A DNA stretch of 64,000 nucleotides from Ganoderma boninense. Its lineage: Eukaryota > Basidiomycota > Agaricomycetes > Polyporales > Polyporaceae. Both the position numbers and the translations under genes were made by a program. Below, one piece after another: positions 49,757 to 61,300 of the stretch. The notes under the pieces are model-generated. The model saw nothing but the letters and a program-made list of their open reading frames with translations, made no database searches and was not told the DNA's origin. The stretch's first letter is position 1. Each line of letters begins with the position of its first letter. Where the stretch lies: the NCBI GenBank assembly GCA_002900995.3, contig CM035310.1:1848138-1912137 (forward strand), given 5' to 3'.

Positions 49757-51816
49757 ATGGAAAGCTTTTCATGGACATCTAGTACACTGTTCAGTTGTTA
49801 TGGCACCTATCTTTCGACCCTGATTATGTCTGTCGTCCTCTACCGCCTCTCTCCCATCCACCCGCTCGCATCCTATCATGGACCATCCTGGTGCCGCATT
49901 TCCAAACTTTGGATGGCTACCATCGTAGTCAGAGGGAGACAAACTCGATGGTTTACCGGCCTGCATGACAAGTATGGCGACATTGTCCGCGTAGGTGCGT
50001 GCATACAGCCCGCCGTACCGAACCTCATACTTAAGCTCGAGCCACCCAGGCCCAAATGAGCTCTCTGTTCGGGATGCATCACTTATAGTCGCCTGCATGG
50101 GTCCTTCTGGCATCCCGAAAGGCCCGAGTATGCTTCCTCCCTATCCTTGGCTCGTCCGCTCCTCTGACGATCGCTGTCGCCTCTCAGATTATATCGGAGG
50201 ATTATTATCCGCCACGAATATTCCTATGATCGGTATTCAAGACGTCGATGAGCACATGAGGCGTCGCCGTCCATGGGCACGCGGACTCAGTACATCCGCT
50301 TCAAAGGCGTACCAGCCACTGATCGCAAACAGAGCACGGCAATTAGTGAATAGATTGGAGGACCTGTCAAGAGAAGTTCGCCTCGAACGCTGGTTCAATT
50401 GGCTTTCGTCCGTATTCTTCTGCAGCCTATTTTTTGCATATCATCATGAGCTGATGTTCGAGGTATTATTGCAGGTACGATATCATGAACGACATGGCGT
50501 GCGGAAACCTACTCTTCTTTGTTCGTTTTCTGAACTCTATTTTTAACATCCCATCCTAGGTTCGGGGGCGGCTCCAACCAACTGCAAAACGGGGACACGG
50601 ATGATTTCCGAAGAATCCTGGATGGTGGCATGACGTGAGTAAGATGGCCCATCCCGGCTTTCAAATGAATGTCAATTTTTTTGCGTAGCGTTGGATCATT
50701 CCTTGGCCACGTTCCCCACATCGGAGTATGGATTGGCCTTATACCCGCCGCCGTAGCACCACTCAATTCCCTGATCAAATACGGAGAAGCCTGCGCGGCA
50801 CGTCGGGTATCCCAAGGCTCAAAGATGCAAGACCTCTTTCACTTCCTGGTATAAATGTCTCTTGTCCGTTCAAGCCTGAGGTCACTCCCGCTGACTCCAC
50901 ACATTCAGAACCACGAGGATCAACCTAGTGGAACATCTCCACCTCGGCGAGACCTTGTCAACGACGGCATACTCGCCGTCATTGCCGGATCAGACACGGC
51001 TGCAAGCGCTCTCACGAGCCTCTTCTTCTGCCTTCTCACCAATCCCAGGACGTATGACACCCTTCAGAAGGAAGTAGACCAATACTATCCACCAGGCGAA
51101 GACGCATATACCTCCGAATTTCACCGAGACATGCCTTACCTGCACGCAGTAATGTAGGGTCCCGACTCGGAGTTCCTAAGCCCAAGTGATACTGACTCTG
51201 GTCCTCTACGCGTGGTTCTCATCAAGCCAAGAAGCACTACGACTCTTCCCGCCTGTGCCGACTGCAAGCGGCCGTCAAATACCTCACAAAGGAAAGGCTT
51301 TTAATGCAGGATCTATGTGCGTGACCCACCTCCATCAGCTTAGGTAGTCTTTCAGTTCCCAGTCCTACGTTTAGCCTTGTATCGTTGTCCACAGCGTTCT
51401 CCCACCGGGCTCCCTCGTCTACTTCTCGCCATGGGTCATCCAGCGCGATCCGCGGAACTTCTCCTTCCCCGCCGAGTTCTGGCCCGAGCGCTGGCTCATT
51501 GCGTCAGGACACCTCGCCCTGGACAGCAAGACTCCCTTCCCCTCGTCTGAGTCGTCGACTCTGGGCGACGGCGAGAAGCTTCGAGTTCACACACAACGAG
51601 ACCGCGTTCCTCAGCTTCGGGCACGGGCCGATGAACTGCGTCGGGAAGGGCTTCGCGATGCAGGAGATGAAGACGGTCGTGTGCGCCCTGATGCAGCGCT
51701 TCCGATTCCAGTTGCAGGAGGGATGGAACCCGAGGGAGTACGAGCCGGGCTTTCTGACGGACCACTTCGTCGCCGCGCGGCCTGCACTTCCCGTTGTGCT
51801 GACACCGCGGTGGTGA
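49757..51816 (+). CDS. Cytochrome P450 monooxygenase
   Basis: Microsomal heme monooxygenase. The ATG at 49757 gives MESFSWTSSTLFSCYG, and the hydrophobic run YLSTLIMSVVLY is the ER anchor, followed by the hinge HPLASYHGPSW. Exons chain cleanly: GDIVRV joins GPNELSVRDAS, and MNDMA joins FGGGSNQLQ. The I-helix has AGSDTAASAL, with the Asp-Thr pair used for oxygen activation. The K-helix ExxR is QEALRLFPP (Glu 51231-51233, Arg 51240-51242). The PERF-type motif is FWPERWL. The heme loop is FLSFGHGPMNCVGKGFA, with Cys codon 51637-51639. It ends LPVVLTPRW, stop at 51814-51816. No frame break was found. The subfamily was not assigned. A natural partner for the sesquiterpene synthase 10 kb away, inferred from distance only. 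Confidence 0.93.
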
Positions 51817-52071
51817 GCATGGTGCGTCCCCCGTTGTTGCATATTTTGATCGTCAAACCAGGTCTTCATTTCGCAAGCTACAAACTCACGTCGAGGTTCG
51901 AGAGGACGTTTGCACAGAAGGAAAGTATGCATAAGAAATACGATCTGCGGGATGATACTTGCTATGGTACAAATTATCCTATCTACTTTGTACAGTGTCC
52001 AAATCAATGGCGGCCTCAGAGGCCGGGGTGATGTCCGACCAGTTGTCTGTTTCGCACCGAGGATCGATGAT

Positions 52072-54059
52072 TCAGACAGCCTCCTCGCGGGATGCGTCTG
52101 TCGTGCCGAGCGCCGGTTCCTTCTGCTCCGAAGTCAACAATTTCGACACCAACTCGTCGTCGACAGCGACGATAGGTGCACGCATCGTCGGCGGGGGCGT
52201 GTGGATCTCCAGCGGCTCAACCTCCATCTCCTCCGGCTCGCTCATGCCCTGGCTGAGCGTGGGTGTCGCAGAGCGAGCAGAATCGTTCGACGCGAGGTCA
52301 AATGTTGGCCTCGAGGGAGACGATGAATCGACAGATGGGGCGTCCGGTTGCAGAGGAGCGCCAGAGTCGTGTACGTTGTCGGCGGTGATTTGGGCTTCAG
52401 GTGTAGCCTCCGCGACGTTTACAGGCTCCGGCGGTGTCGGAGTCGCGATGGTGATGGTGACAACGTCGTCGGACTTCGCGCTTGTGCTTGGGGCTACTTG
52501 CATCAACCTCCATCGGTGTAGCTTCTTCGGGAGCGGAGGTGTGCACGAGGCACTCGCCGGCCTCAGACGGAGACGCAGCAGACGGCAGGGGCTCGGCGAC
52601 GATGGGCGCGACCTCGAGTTTGACTTCGCGTTCCGGAGCGGGAGTGGGGGCATGGGCAGACGTAGCCTTCTGGCTCTCCACCCACCACTTCCAGACGACG
52701 CCCCTCCACCGCTCGACCTCCTCCGCCTCCCTCTCCACCGTGCGCGCCAGCTCCCTCCTCGCCGACCTCACGCCCAAATCCCGTTGCTCTCCACTGCGTC
52801 AAGCGCACCGAGGATTCGGTTCAGCTCCTCCTCGTACGCATGCAGCGGCGCGTTCGTCGGGGAGTACGCGAGCCTTGGCGTACCCTCGAGCACATCACCA
52901 TCGCCCTTCGCGAGCTCCGAGACGTTCGCGTCGGGGGCGAGCGTGACCGTGGTGGGTGGCGCGCGGCCGTGCGAGCCGATGTCGTAGTCGAGCGTGGTGG
53001 GGAGCGTGAAGCCCGTGCGCGCGGCGAGGAAGCGCTTGCGGATCGACGAGATGGTCGCGAGCGCGGCTTTGCGTGAGGCGTGAGCGCGATACGCAGCGAG
53101 GATGTGTTCGGCCGCTGCGACCTGTTCAGCTGTAGGGACAGCGGGTTCGGTCTTGGGCGAGGAAACGGGGTGGTAGTTGGTGTAGTAGGTTGAGGAGAGG
53201 GCGTCTTCGTTGGTGGGGACGGAGCGCGAGCATTTGTGTTGGTGGAGGTGCGTCCGAAGGGGAATGGCCGGATGGGGCTCGGTGCGGTGCGGTGGACACC
53301 AGAGGGCGACGCCCGTGTGGTCGGTTTACGACCGAATCTCTCCTATAGAAAAAGTCAGTTCATGGTCTGTGGATGCGACAAGGCGAGGATCGCGTACCTC
53401 AAAGACGGGAGCAGGGGGTGCCAGTCCAAGAGCGCGAAGGATGTCAATGGGATCGGCCGACGTGTGCTGCGCGCGCATCTGCGCACGCTCGCGTTCTTTC
53501 GCTTCCTGCTCTTCGCGCAGTGCCTGCCTCAGCCGCTCGTCCTCCAACGCCCTGCGTAGCCTATCCTCTTCCAGCAACTTCTGCCGAGCGGCCTCTTCTC
53601 TTTCCTTCTCCTCGCGAAGACATTACGGATGCGTTCCTCCTCGAGGCGCCTGAGTTCCTTCTCCCTCTCCAACTCGATCAACTCCCTCCTCCTCCGCTCT
53701 TCCATCAAAGCGCGTTGCGCATAGGGGTTGTAACCATATCGGAGGGTCCGGGGGTCTTCGTACCCCAGTGGACGCGACCTTGGATTGGGACCGAAGCGAG
53801 ATGTCGGGAAAGAGTCGCCCAGTGAGCCGTCGTCCGCGTCTAGGTCGTTGTATGGGGATGTGAGGTAGTCGTCGTCGAGGAAGGAGCTGTATGGGGCGGC
53901 GTAGGCACGACGCGCAGCCTGAGCGCGAGCAGCGCGTGCGCGTGCTTCTTCCTGAGCACGGCGAGCTGCGGCGTACTGCTCACGAGCAGCACGTTCCTCT
54001 GCAAGGGCGCGGAGATACTCGGAGTCTGAGTGAGTGGGGAAGCCATAGTATGGAAACAT
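52072..54059 (-). CDS. BAG-domain protein (Hsp70 cofactor-like) with charged N-terminus
   Basis: Putative Hsp70 nucleotide-exchange adaptor. ATG at 54059 gives MFPYYGFPTHSDSEYL. Residues roughly 14-55 are Ala/Arg/Glu-rich (coiled coil), followed by a Tyr/Asp patch and a second charged coiled coil around LIELEREKELRRLEEERI. The centre has an IQ-like segment, AAYRAHASRKAALATISSIR, then YSPTNAPLHAYEEELNRIL and LDAVESNGDLGVRSARREL, which is the BAG helix pattern. The tail is acidic and Pro-rich, ending TTDASREEAV at TGA 52072-52074. The frame slips by one base near 53612-53618 (before EEKEREEAARQK) and at a four-C run, plus-strand 52490-52493. The second could instead be an unmapped intron. The two breaks fit the error pattern of the window. 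Confidence 0.82.
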
Positions 54060-54922
54060 GGTGATGGTGTAGATGAGGATGTGTGAGGTGTAGACGGATG
54101 TGAGTGGCGGAGGTGTGGGGAGATGCGGAGTATATAACTGACCTCGACATCGTCTTCGAGTGCCTTCAGGCGTGTGTGGCTTGTTCGAGAACAACGCGGA
54201 TCCAACCAGCCACCGACGACGCCCCGACGAGGACGATCCCGACCACGCGAGAACCTTCCATCCCGTTTAGGAAGCAGGCCCAGTAAGGCATCATTGGCGC
54301 CCACATCCAGGTTGCTCTGCGATGGCACGTTCTAGGCCTTCAAGCCGTTTGTCCCAGTCTTGGAGCTGAGAACACATCTTCATTTCCACATTCATCTCAT
54401 ACATGCGCTCTCTGCTCTTCTTACTGCTTTGAAATTTGCAGGGTTGTTACGTCCTTGACAGTGAACGCAAACAGGGAAGTCTTGCCACGGCATGGTCATC
54501 ATGTGGAAACAAGGACAAAGTTGTCACACGTCTCCGAAGACCACTCAATCGTTCAGGTAGTTCGGTGCGGAAAGTGAGTGTCGTACTATTCCATACGGAA
54601 AACGGCACGTGTATCGATGATTACCCGGTACGCACGAATGACCCTTTCTCACTGCTCAATCCTTATTCCCGATCCCGTAGATGGAAAAACATCTCTTGAC
54701 TCGATCGGGACTCCATCGACTTCCGCTGCTGACGAGCTGGTTCCCGCTGCTGAGTAAGGCCCCTCACCTTCTCACGATCTCCTCTAGCGGAGTAGTCAGC
54801 AGACAATCAGGGCCTACACGTAGCGTGGAGAAAATACGGGGCGGGGCTCAAATACTTTTGCTACACTTCCTATCTCCCCTCTGCCCCCCCTCACACGCAT
54901 CCTACAAGCAAACACCGTCACC
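54060..54922. promoter_or_regulatory. Divergent promoter region of BAG gene and double-bond reductase
   Basis: About 860 bases between two divergent ATGs. An antisense open frame at 53840-54328 is a shadow of the BAG gene. No clear TATA box is seen; pyrimidine-rich leader before 54923. Confidence 0.4.
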
Positions 54923-56501
54923 ATGGCCCCTGTCAAGAATGGACGCGTCATCTTTAACGAAATACCGACAGGTGTGCTTTCTGTCGGTGGTCGGGGAATG
55001 TAACAGCAGATTAACATGTGTTTCCCGTCTCGTTATCCGCTCGCACAGACTATCCGGTTCCCGGTCGGACAACGGTCTATGACGATTCCCAGACGATTGA
55101 CTTGGAGAACGTTCCCCTCGAGGGAGGTATCCTGATCAAAACCTTGGTCGTTTCGATAGATCCGTACTTGCGGCGGATGATGATAGATCCCAAGACCCCG
55201 AGCAGTTTCGTGAGTGTGGCTCTGGAGGATCGACACTTTATGCTTACAGCGCGTGTTTTAGCCACCATTTAAGATCGGTGGAACGTAAGTCTGCGCGAAA
55301 ATGTGCCGAACATGGAAGCCTCACGATCTCTATGGCCGCACTAGGCTTGTTAACCACGCAGTGGGTCTGGTCCTTCGGTCGGACAACCCTGCTATCCAAA
55401 GGGGTCTCATGTCACCAGCCTCTTCCGTAAGTAGGAAACTGCACTGAGATACGGCATAGAACGACATCGCTGACGCTGTATCTCTAGCATTTCAAGAGTA
55501 CACAGTGCTTTCGGGGCCAGTTTCATCCCGTGTTCGTGTGGTAGAGAACAAGGAGAAACTTCCCTGGTCGGTTTTCGTCGGTGTCTGTGGCATGCCAGGT
55601 ATATATATCGTCCTCCCAGTGAACCAGATCATCACGCTCAACGCCGTCCAGGTCAAACCGCACACCATGGTTGGTATGAGTACTCCCACTCCAAGAAAGG
55701 GGATCTCGTCTTCGTTACTGCGGCATCTGGTATGACTCTGAGGATACAGATGAACTTCCCGTTTGCATGCTGACTTGGTTCTTAAGGCCCTGTTGGCGCG
55801 TAAGTGAGGCGTCACGGTAGTTGCTCAACATTTAGACCCACTAATCTTGTCACAGCACCGTGGTACAAATTGCGAAGGCGGAAGGTCTCAGAGTGATCGC
55901 GTCCGCAGGGTCGGAGGAGAAGGTCGAATTCGTCAAATCCCTTGGGGCGGACGTCGTGTTCAATTACAAAACGACAAAGACGCGTGACGTTCTCGAGAAG
56001 GAAGGCCTCGTCAACATGTAAGCACCGTAGTCCTCGATTTCTACTTCTGGCAGCCGTTAACTGGCGGTGCGCCGCAGCTACTGGGACAACGTCGGCGGCG
56101 AGTCCCTGGAGGCAGCGCTCGAATTCGCTGCCCAGAAGTCGCATTTCATCGTCCGTACCTTCTTTCTCATGGTCCCTCGCCCTGCTGTCCCTTATGACAA
56201 CCTTTCGCGCTATTAGATCTGCGGAAACATCTCTGGGTACAATACGGGAGAGCCGTACAACGTCAAGAACTTGCAGCAGCTCGTGTGGCGCGAGATCACG
56301 TTCCACGGCTTCCTCGTTGGCTCGCTCATGCCCAAGTACCAGGACGACTTCCACAAGACGTTCCCCGCGCGCGTCGCTAGTGGGGAGATCAAGTACAAGG
56401 AGCACGTCGTGCGCGGGCTCGAGAACGCTGGGGAGGCGCTCCTGGACGTCATGAAGGGCAGGAACTTCGGGAAGAGTGTGATCGTTGTGGCCGACGGATA
56501 G
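54923..56501 (+). CDS. NADP-dependent alkenal/enone double-bond reductase (zinc-free MDR, leukotriene B4 dehydrogenase type)
   Basis: Cytosolic NADPH enzyme reducing C=C bonds of alpha,beta-unsaturated carbonyls. Start MAPVKNGRVIFNEIPT. Domain order: substrate domain with LIKTLVVSIDPYLRRMM and PPFKIGGT; FQEYTVLSG; then PWSVFVGVCGMPG joined by an intron to QTAHHGWYEYSHSKKGD. The nucleotide-binding motif is VFVTAASGPVGATVVQIAK, then VIASAGSEEKVEFVKSLGA. Late blocks are YWDNVGGESLEAALEFA, FIICGNISGYN and the C-terminal GLENAGEALLDVMKG then FGKSVIVVADG. Stop TAG 56499-56501. No catalytic-zinc ligands are seen, as expected for this family. All exons splice in frame. Third potential C=C reductase in the window with the two OYEs, using a different fold. 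Confidence 0.92.
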
Positions 56502-56914
56502 AGACATCTGTCGACGGAGAGAGAGAAGACAGCAGATTAAGTTGCGCCTCGTGGGGAGGCGAATGAGAAGGATCAATATTCGGTACGTCTCCGTACAATG
56601 ATATCTTCAACGTGCAAGCAACATTTCTTCGCTTTCTCCGGAGCGTGCCAGCCGATAGGTCTCTGGCTTCCGTACCTCTCCTCGTATCCGTGCTGGAGTC
56701 CTCGATGCGCTCTCCAGAGTTCTCTCCATCGATGACGAGCACATCCCGTGCACGAGATGACCTGCTCTGAGTAGGCCCGGTACTAATGATCGTGCTGAGG
56801 GTTAGACCTTGAAGTTGGGAGGTCGGCAAAGAGACGGGCATTCTGTGTGAGCCCGTTCTCAATGTGTGACTTGTTCAATGCTACTAGAACTATGATGACG
56901 GCGGGATAAATGGC
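56502..56914. other. Convergent 3' region
   Basis: 3' flanks of the double-bond reductase and the second seven-helix gene. Nothing else is seen. Confidence 0.45.
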
Positions 56915-58315
56915 CTAAAGCCGATGAGGCGGAGTCAGAACAGAACTCGACGACTTGCGATTAGCACAAATTGCACGCACAATGAGAGGTACAAGCGCGC
57001 CGCTCATGATGGCACCAAATGTGTCGATGAAACCCGTTTCAGTGGGGGAGATCGAGGTGAATGTGTTCGTGTACTTGTACTGGGCGAACTGGTAAGCAAC
57101 GACGACGGCCTGGATGGAATAGGTGAGCGCTCAGTCCAAGTTGTCGCATACGAACACGGTGGGCGATGTCGATGCGGAGCACTCACCCAGATAGCAGAAT
57201 AGATGGCTCCAGATTCGACGAGAAGAGCGAGGAACTTCTCCACTTGAGAACCTCCGACTTTTGCAACGAGGTATCCTCTCAGACGCCTCCTCGACTCCCT
57301 GAGAGGAGGCTCTATCAGTCATACCGAGACTCGACCTCAGGTTCTAAGGTGAACATACCATGCTTTGTATGCCACCAGTGCAGTGGCGAGAAGGTTGGTC
57401 GTGAGGGATAGCACACAGGCAGCAACGCCGATTTGAAGGCCCTCAAATAGAGTCCCTGGGAAAACAAAAGGCGTATCATCACCCTCAGATGACTCTGTAG
57501 GATGACAGCCCTGGACGGTGTCGATGACGCCTAGGACTGCGTGTTGAAGTATGAGCAACGCTTGGACATGGACTGAGCAGGTGTAGGTCCTTACTGAATG
57601 TGACGAGCAAAAAGACACCGCAGACGGCTTTCACAATATGGTTCTTGCGCCAGACAGCGCATGCTCTCCAGCATACCACTGCGTCTCCGAGTATTACCTG
57701 TCCGAAGTGTCAGGTCGGCAAAATGCGATAAGCGTTATATTTTGAGGAAATCATCGAGACGCACATTAATGGTGAGTGTGGCAGCGCTAGCGCAAGCTTG
57801 CCTCTCCGCCGTCAGCGTCGATCCGGATCTGGATTCTTGTATCAAGTCGTCTGGAACGCTGTCCATGAGATTACTCCCTGGCCAGAGGAGATCCGGGGAA
57901 GAAAGAAAGGAATCCAGGAAGTCCGACTGATAGTAAAGTATGCATGTGATTAGGTATGTGGTCGTCGAAATGAAAAGAACGAAGGTCGTCAAGCAGAGGA
58001 CAATCGCAGTGGGTCGCAATTTCCCACTTCGTCTGTGAAATTAATTGCATGAGCCGTGGTCAAATTAGGATGAAAACCAATCGTTTTCCGGTGAGCGGGG
58101 ACGCACCGAGTGAGAGCGTAAGTTGATATCAGGGACAGAATAACGAGCACGCCTAGCAGAATGCTTCAGCGAATGAAGCACTGGACACTAATCATGGAGA
58201 GTCCGTCCATACCGTAAAGACTACAAAGCAGGCCAATGGTGATGAACTCGCCCCGAAACCGGCGAACATAAAGGTGATACGATTGAGCGGCGAAAGTAGG
58301 GGTCGTCTGAGACAT
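56915..58315 (-). CDS. Basidiomycete seven-transmembrane protein, second copy type
   Basis: Membrane protein of unknown function in the same broad family as the one at 2576-4164, though clearly diverged. ATG at 58315 gives MSQTTPTFAAQSYHLY. Hydrophobic segments include GVLVILSLISTYAL, TAIVLCLTTFVLFIST and TYLITCILYY. The family marker GDAVVCWRACAVWRKN follows; then come AVCGVFLLVTF, GLQIGVAACVLSLTTNLLA, LLVESGAIYSAIW and TFGAIMSGALVPLIVRAI. The short tail ends VLTPPHRL with TAG at 56915-56917. About eight introns. The extracellular loop after the third helix is long and Ser/Asp-rich. A receptor or sensor role is possible, but nothing in the sequence proves it. Confidence 0.78.
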
Positions 58316-61300
58316 GTCGGGAGAAATATGTTGGGAAGGTGGTAGTGAAGAAGCAGGTTCAGTTGCAAGACTCGCTCCTTGATGCGGGAGTCGCTGTTCA
58401 ACTCGGCGGACCATCACCTGGGTCGCCCTTGGCTTTATGACCTTCACAGTCTGCACGAAATCTTCATCCTGTGGCTGGCGTTGGTACGAGCAATCTACCC
58501 ACAAGGAGGGATTTCCTGCCTGTTCACGTTGTAAGTCTCATCGCCTTGTAATTGATGCATTGGAAAATGTTGCTTGCTGTGGCCTGCGGAAGCTCCCACG
58601 GGATCTAACGACTGCAAGTGTCTTACCTGGTAGCACAGCTTTGAGGCGTCCGCATGCCGTCGACCGTTCTCTTTGTGCAGTATTGACCCAACGATCAATC
58701 ATGCATGGCAATGCGTGCGCGCAACGCTCGCATGCTGAAACATGTCATGTTCTCACATTCGGGAAGTGCAACACGAGAGAAAAGCAAGTTACTCACTCGT
58801 TCAAAACCAGGGTTGGTATCAGTGAATGACACGCGCGGAGCGTGTTGGAGCAGAAGCTCGAGTGTCCCATCGTCAGAGACAGTGTCTCTTAGGAGCGATG
58901 GAATGCGCCGACAGCCTTGAGGAGTGACATGGTTATAAGATGTTCCTTTTCGCCAAGTGCATCTTGGGAGGGTACCAATTTGGATCAGCCAGGGTGGGGG
59001 ACCGGTCACCGGTCAGCACTCTGCATTAGCTATAGGTTGAGCAGATTCTTCAGCGTACTAAGGTGTGACAGGGGAAGGGGTTAAAGGGCTGTAGCGCATC
59101 GGGTTGGGGCTAGAAACTTACGCAGCTGGGGCAGTGGACCGTGGATGAACTTCCGTTGATGGAGGCACTACTTTGTGCTGAGTTCGCAGTTCGTGGGGAA
59201 GTTACTAATAACAGACGTGTGCGACTCGGAAATGGCAAGCAACATTGGGCGCTTATTTTTTCAGAGGCGCCGTGGCTGGACCTGGCAGGACGACGCGAAA
59301 CTTGCAATCGACCGCCACACCTGCCATTACCTGCCGTTACATGCATCTAGCAGCTCCTCCAACTAATGCTCTGCTTTGGAAGCTGCCACACTGTGATACC
59401 TTTGGACGCTATATTCCCAGCGCAGAAGAAAGACTCGCCAGATACATCGAATATCTCACCGTGTCGGATTCAAGTTGTCCTCCGCCCTCGTCTCTCGACT
59501 TTGATACAACGTGAGTTTCTTTTCTTGCCATTATTCGGTGGTACATGATCATTGACCTTTTTTCCTATGATTTAAACACAGTCTCAAGTATCTATTTCGT
59601 TCCCCCAAGCCAGACACGGCGAGATCTCGAGCCATGCGCCGCCCGCGGACGCGATCATCCAAAAAACCTCCTGCAAGCTTCGCCGCGCTGCATCATAGGA
59701 CAATCAGCTATTTGAGTTCTTGAGGATAACACGACAGCGAAAGGGCGCGCCGTACGTCTCATGTCCTTGTTTGGAGACGTTATGTTCGCAACGCCTCCGA
59801 GCGTCGTCCCATCATGACGCCGCTGGCGAGAGTGCGGCTTAGAACCGCGCTCAAGCTTATCTTCTGTTCGATTTCCGAATACGGTGATGCTATTGGAACA
59901 AAGCATGTATGTTTTCATCGCAATCCACTGAGCGATCTCGGGTTATACACTCTTGACAATCGGTCCAATCGACTGTGTCCAGGTAAGTCTAATTCCACCA
60001 TTTTCTCCAGCTCATGGCCCTTACCTTTGTCTTGCCGAGGTACGCATGCCACCTTGGCATCGAAACAGATCAGAGAGAACCCGAATATCGAGGGGACCAT
60101 TCCAACGGTCGATTGAGTCCCGACGCGGTCGTCGGCCCCAGAATGGATCAAAAACGCAAAGGGCGGTCGCTAGAAGGCAATAGCCGCATTACATGCCTTT
60201 GCCTGGATCACGAGTCTCCGCATTGTCTGAACCTCAGCAGACCTGGCTGCCATGTTGGACAAGTGCACGACCAAGCTCGCTTCCGGATCACCAGACATGA
60301 ACTTCGGACGACGGGTGCGATTCGGCCGTCGTGTCAAATCGCGGCTCAATCGGCATCCTCTTTTCCTGACGGCAGCCTGAGCATAGCTTCTCGGACGCGA
60401 ACAAGAGGTGTTTGATGCCGGCGAAGGCGTTCCGTCGCCCTCATTCTGAACTCCACTCTCAACCCTCGGAAGTGTGGACGGCTCGAGCGACATTTGGCCC
60501 ATCATTTCCTCAAGGTTCGTTCCGCGTTTTGCGTTTCCACTATGGTTCCTGGTGAATATACCCCAATTCCAAGAGGAGGATGCGGACGATCACAATCCAG
60601 CAATTAGCGATCCCTTCAACCAGTGGCGGCAACATGGGCGAAGAGCGGACGACTACACGACGAGGGGGTAAGTGTTTATACCCGTGAGACGGATGGGGTC
60701 TTTTCAGCCTCAGCTGTCGGTGACGTGGCTAGAGAAGGCGGTGCAGCTGGCCCAACCCAACGCGGGGGTAAGACGGTGAGAGCATTTACCTTTCAGCCAC
60801 AGCCATATGCCAAAACTTCTCATAGAAGCTACGCGGCGACTTCTCGACAGCACGCACGCACAGCTCGAGGCTGCCTCGAAGACGGACGACCTCGACGCTG
60901 GAGGAAGCTCGAGCTTATTTCTACTTCACCACCCAGGTGGCGATCGTGGAAAGGGCCGTGCTATTGGCCAGGACCCGCGGGCCCGCAAAGCTGGACAACT
61001 TCCGTCACCCTCGGAGGCGAACAGACTCGACACACTCTAGCCAAACTAGCCAGGAGCTTGGGTATGAGACCCTCGACCCTCGATGAGAGTGAGTCTGTTT
61101 ATATTTAGGCACGCCTTCTTCTCTGCTGTTTCCGTTCTCTTTTCCGTTCTCCGCGAGAGCCGGACTGAAAGAGAGTGTCCCGCAGGAGCCCAGTTCTTCA
61201 ATCTGTCGCTCACGAAACAACTGTGAATCGCGATCCAGCTCAGTTTAAGCTGACACAGCACTGTCGGTCCCTCCGTTCCTCCGTGCGGACATGAAGGGGT

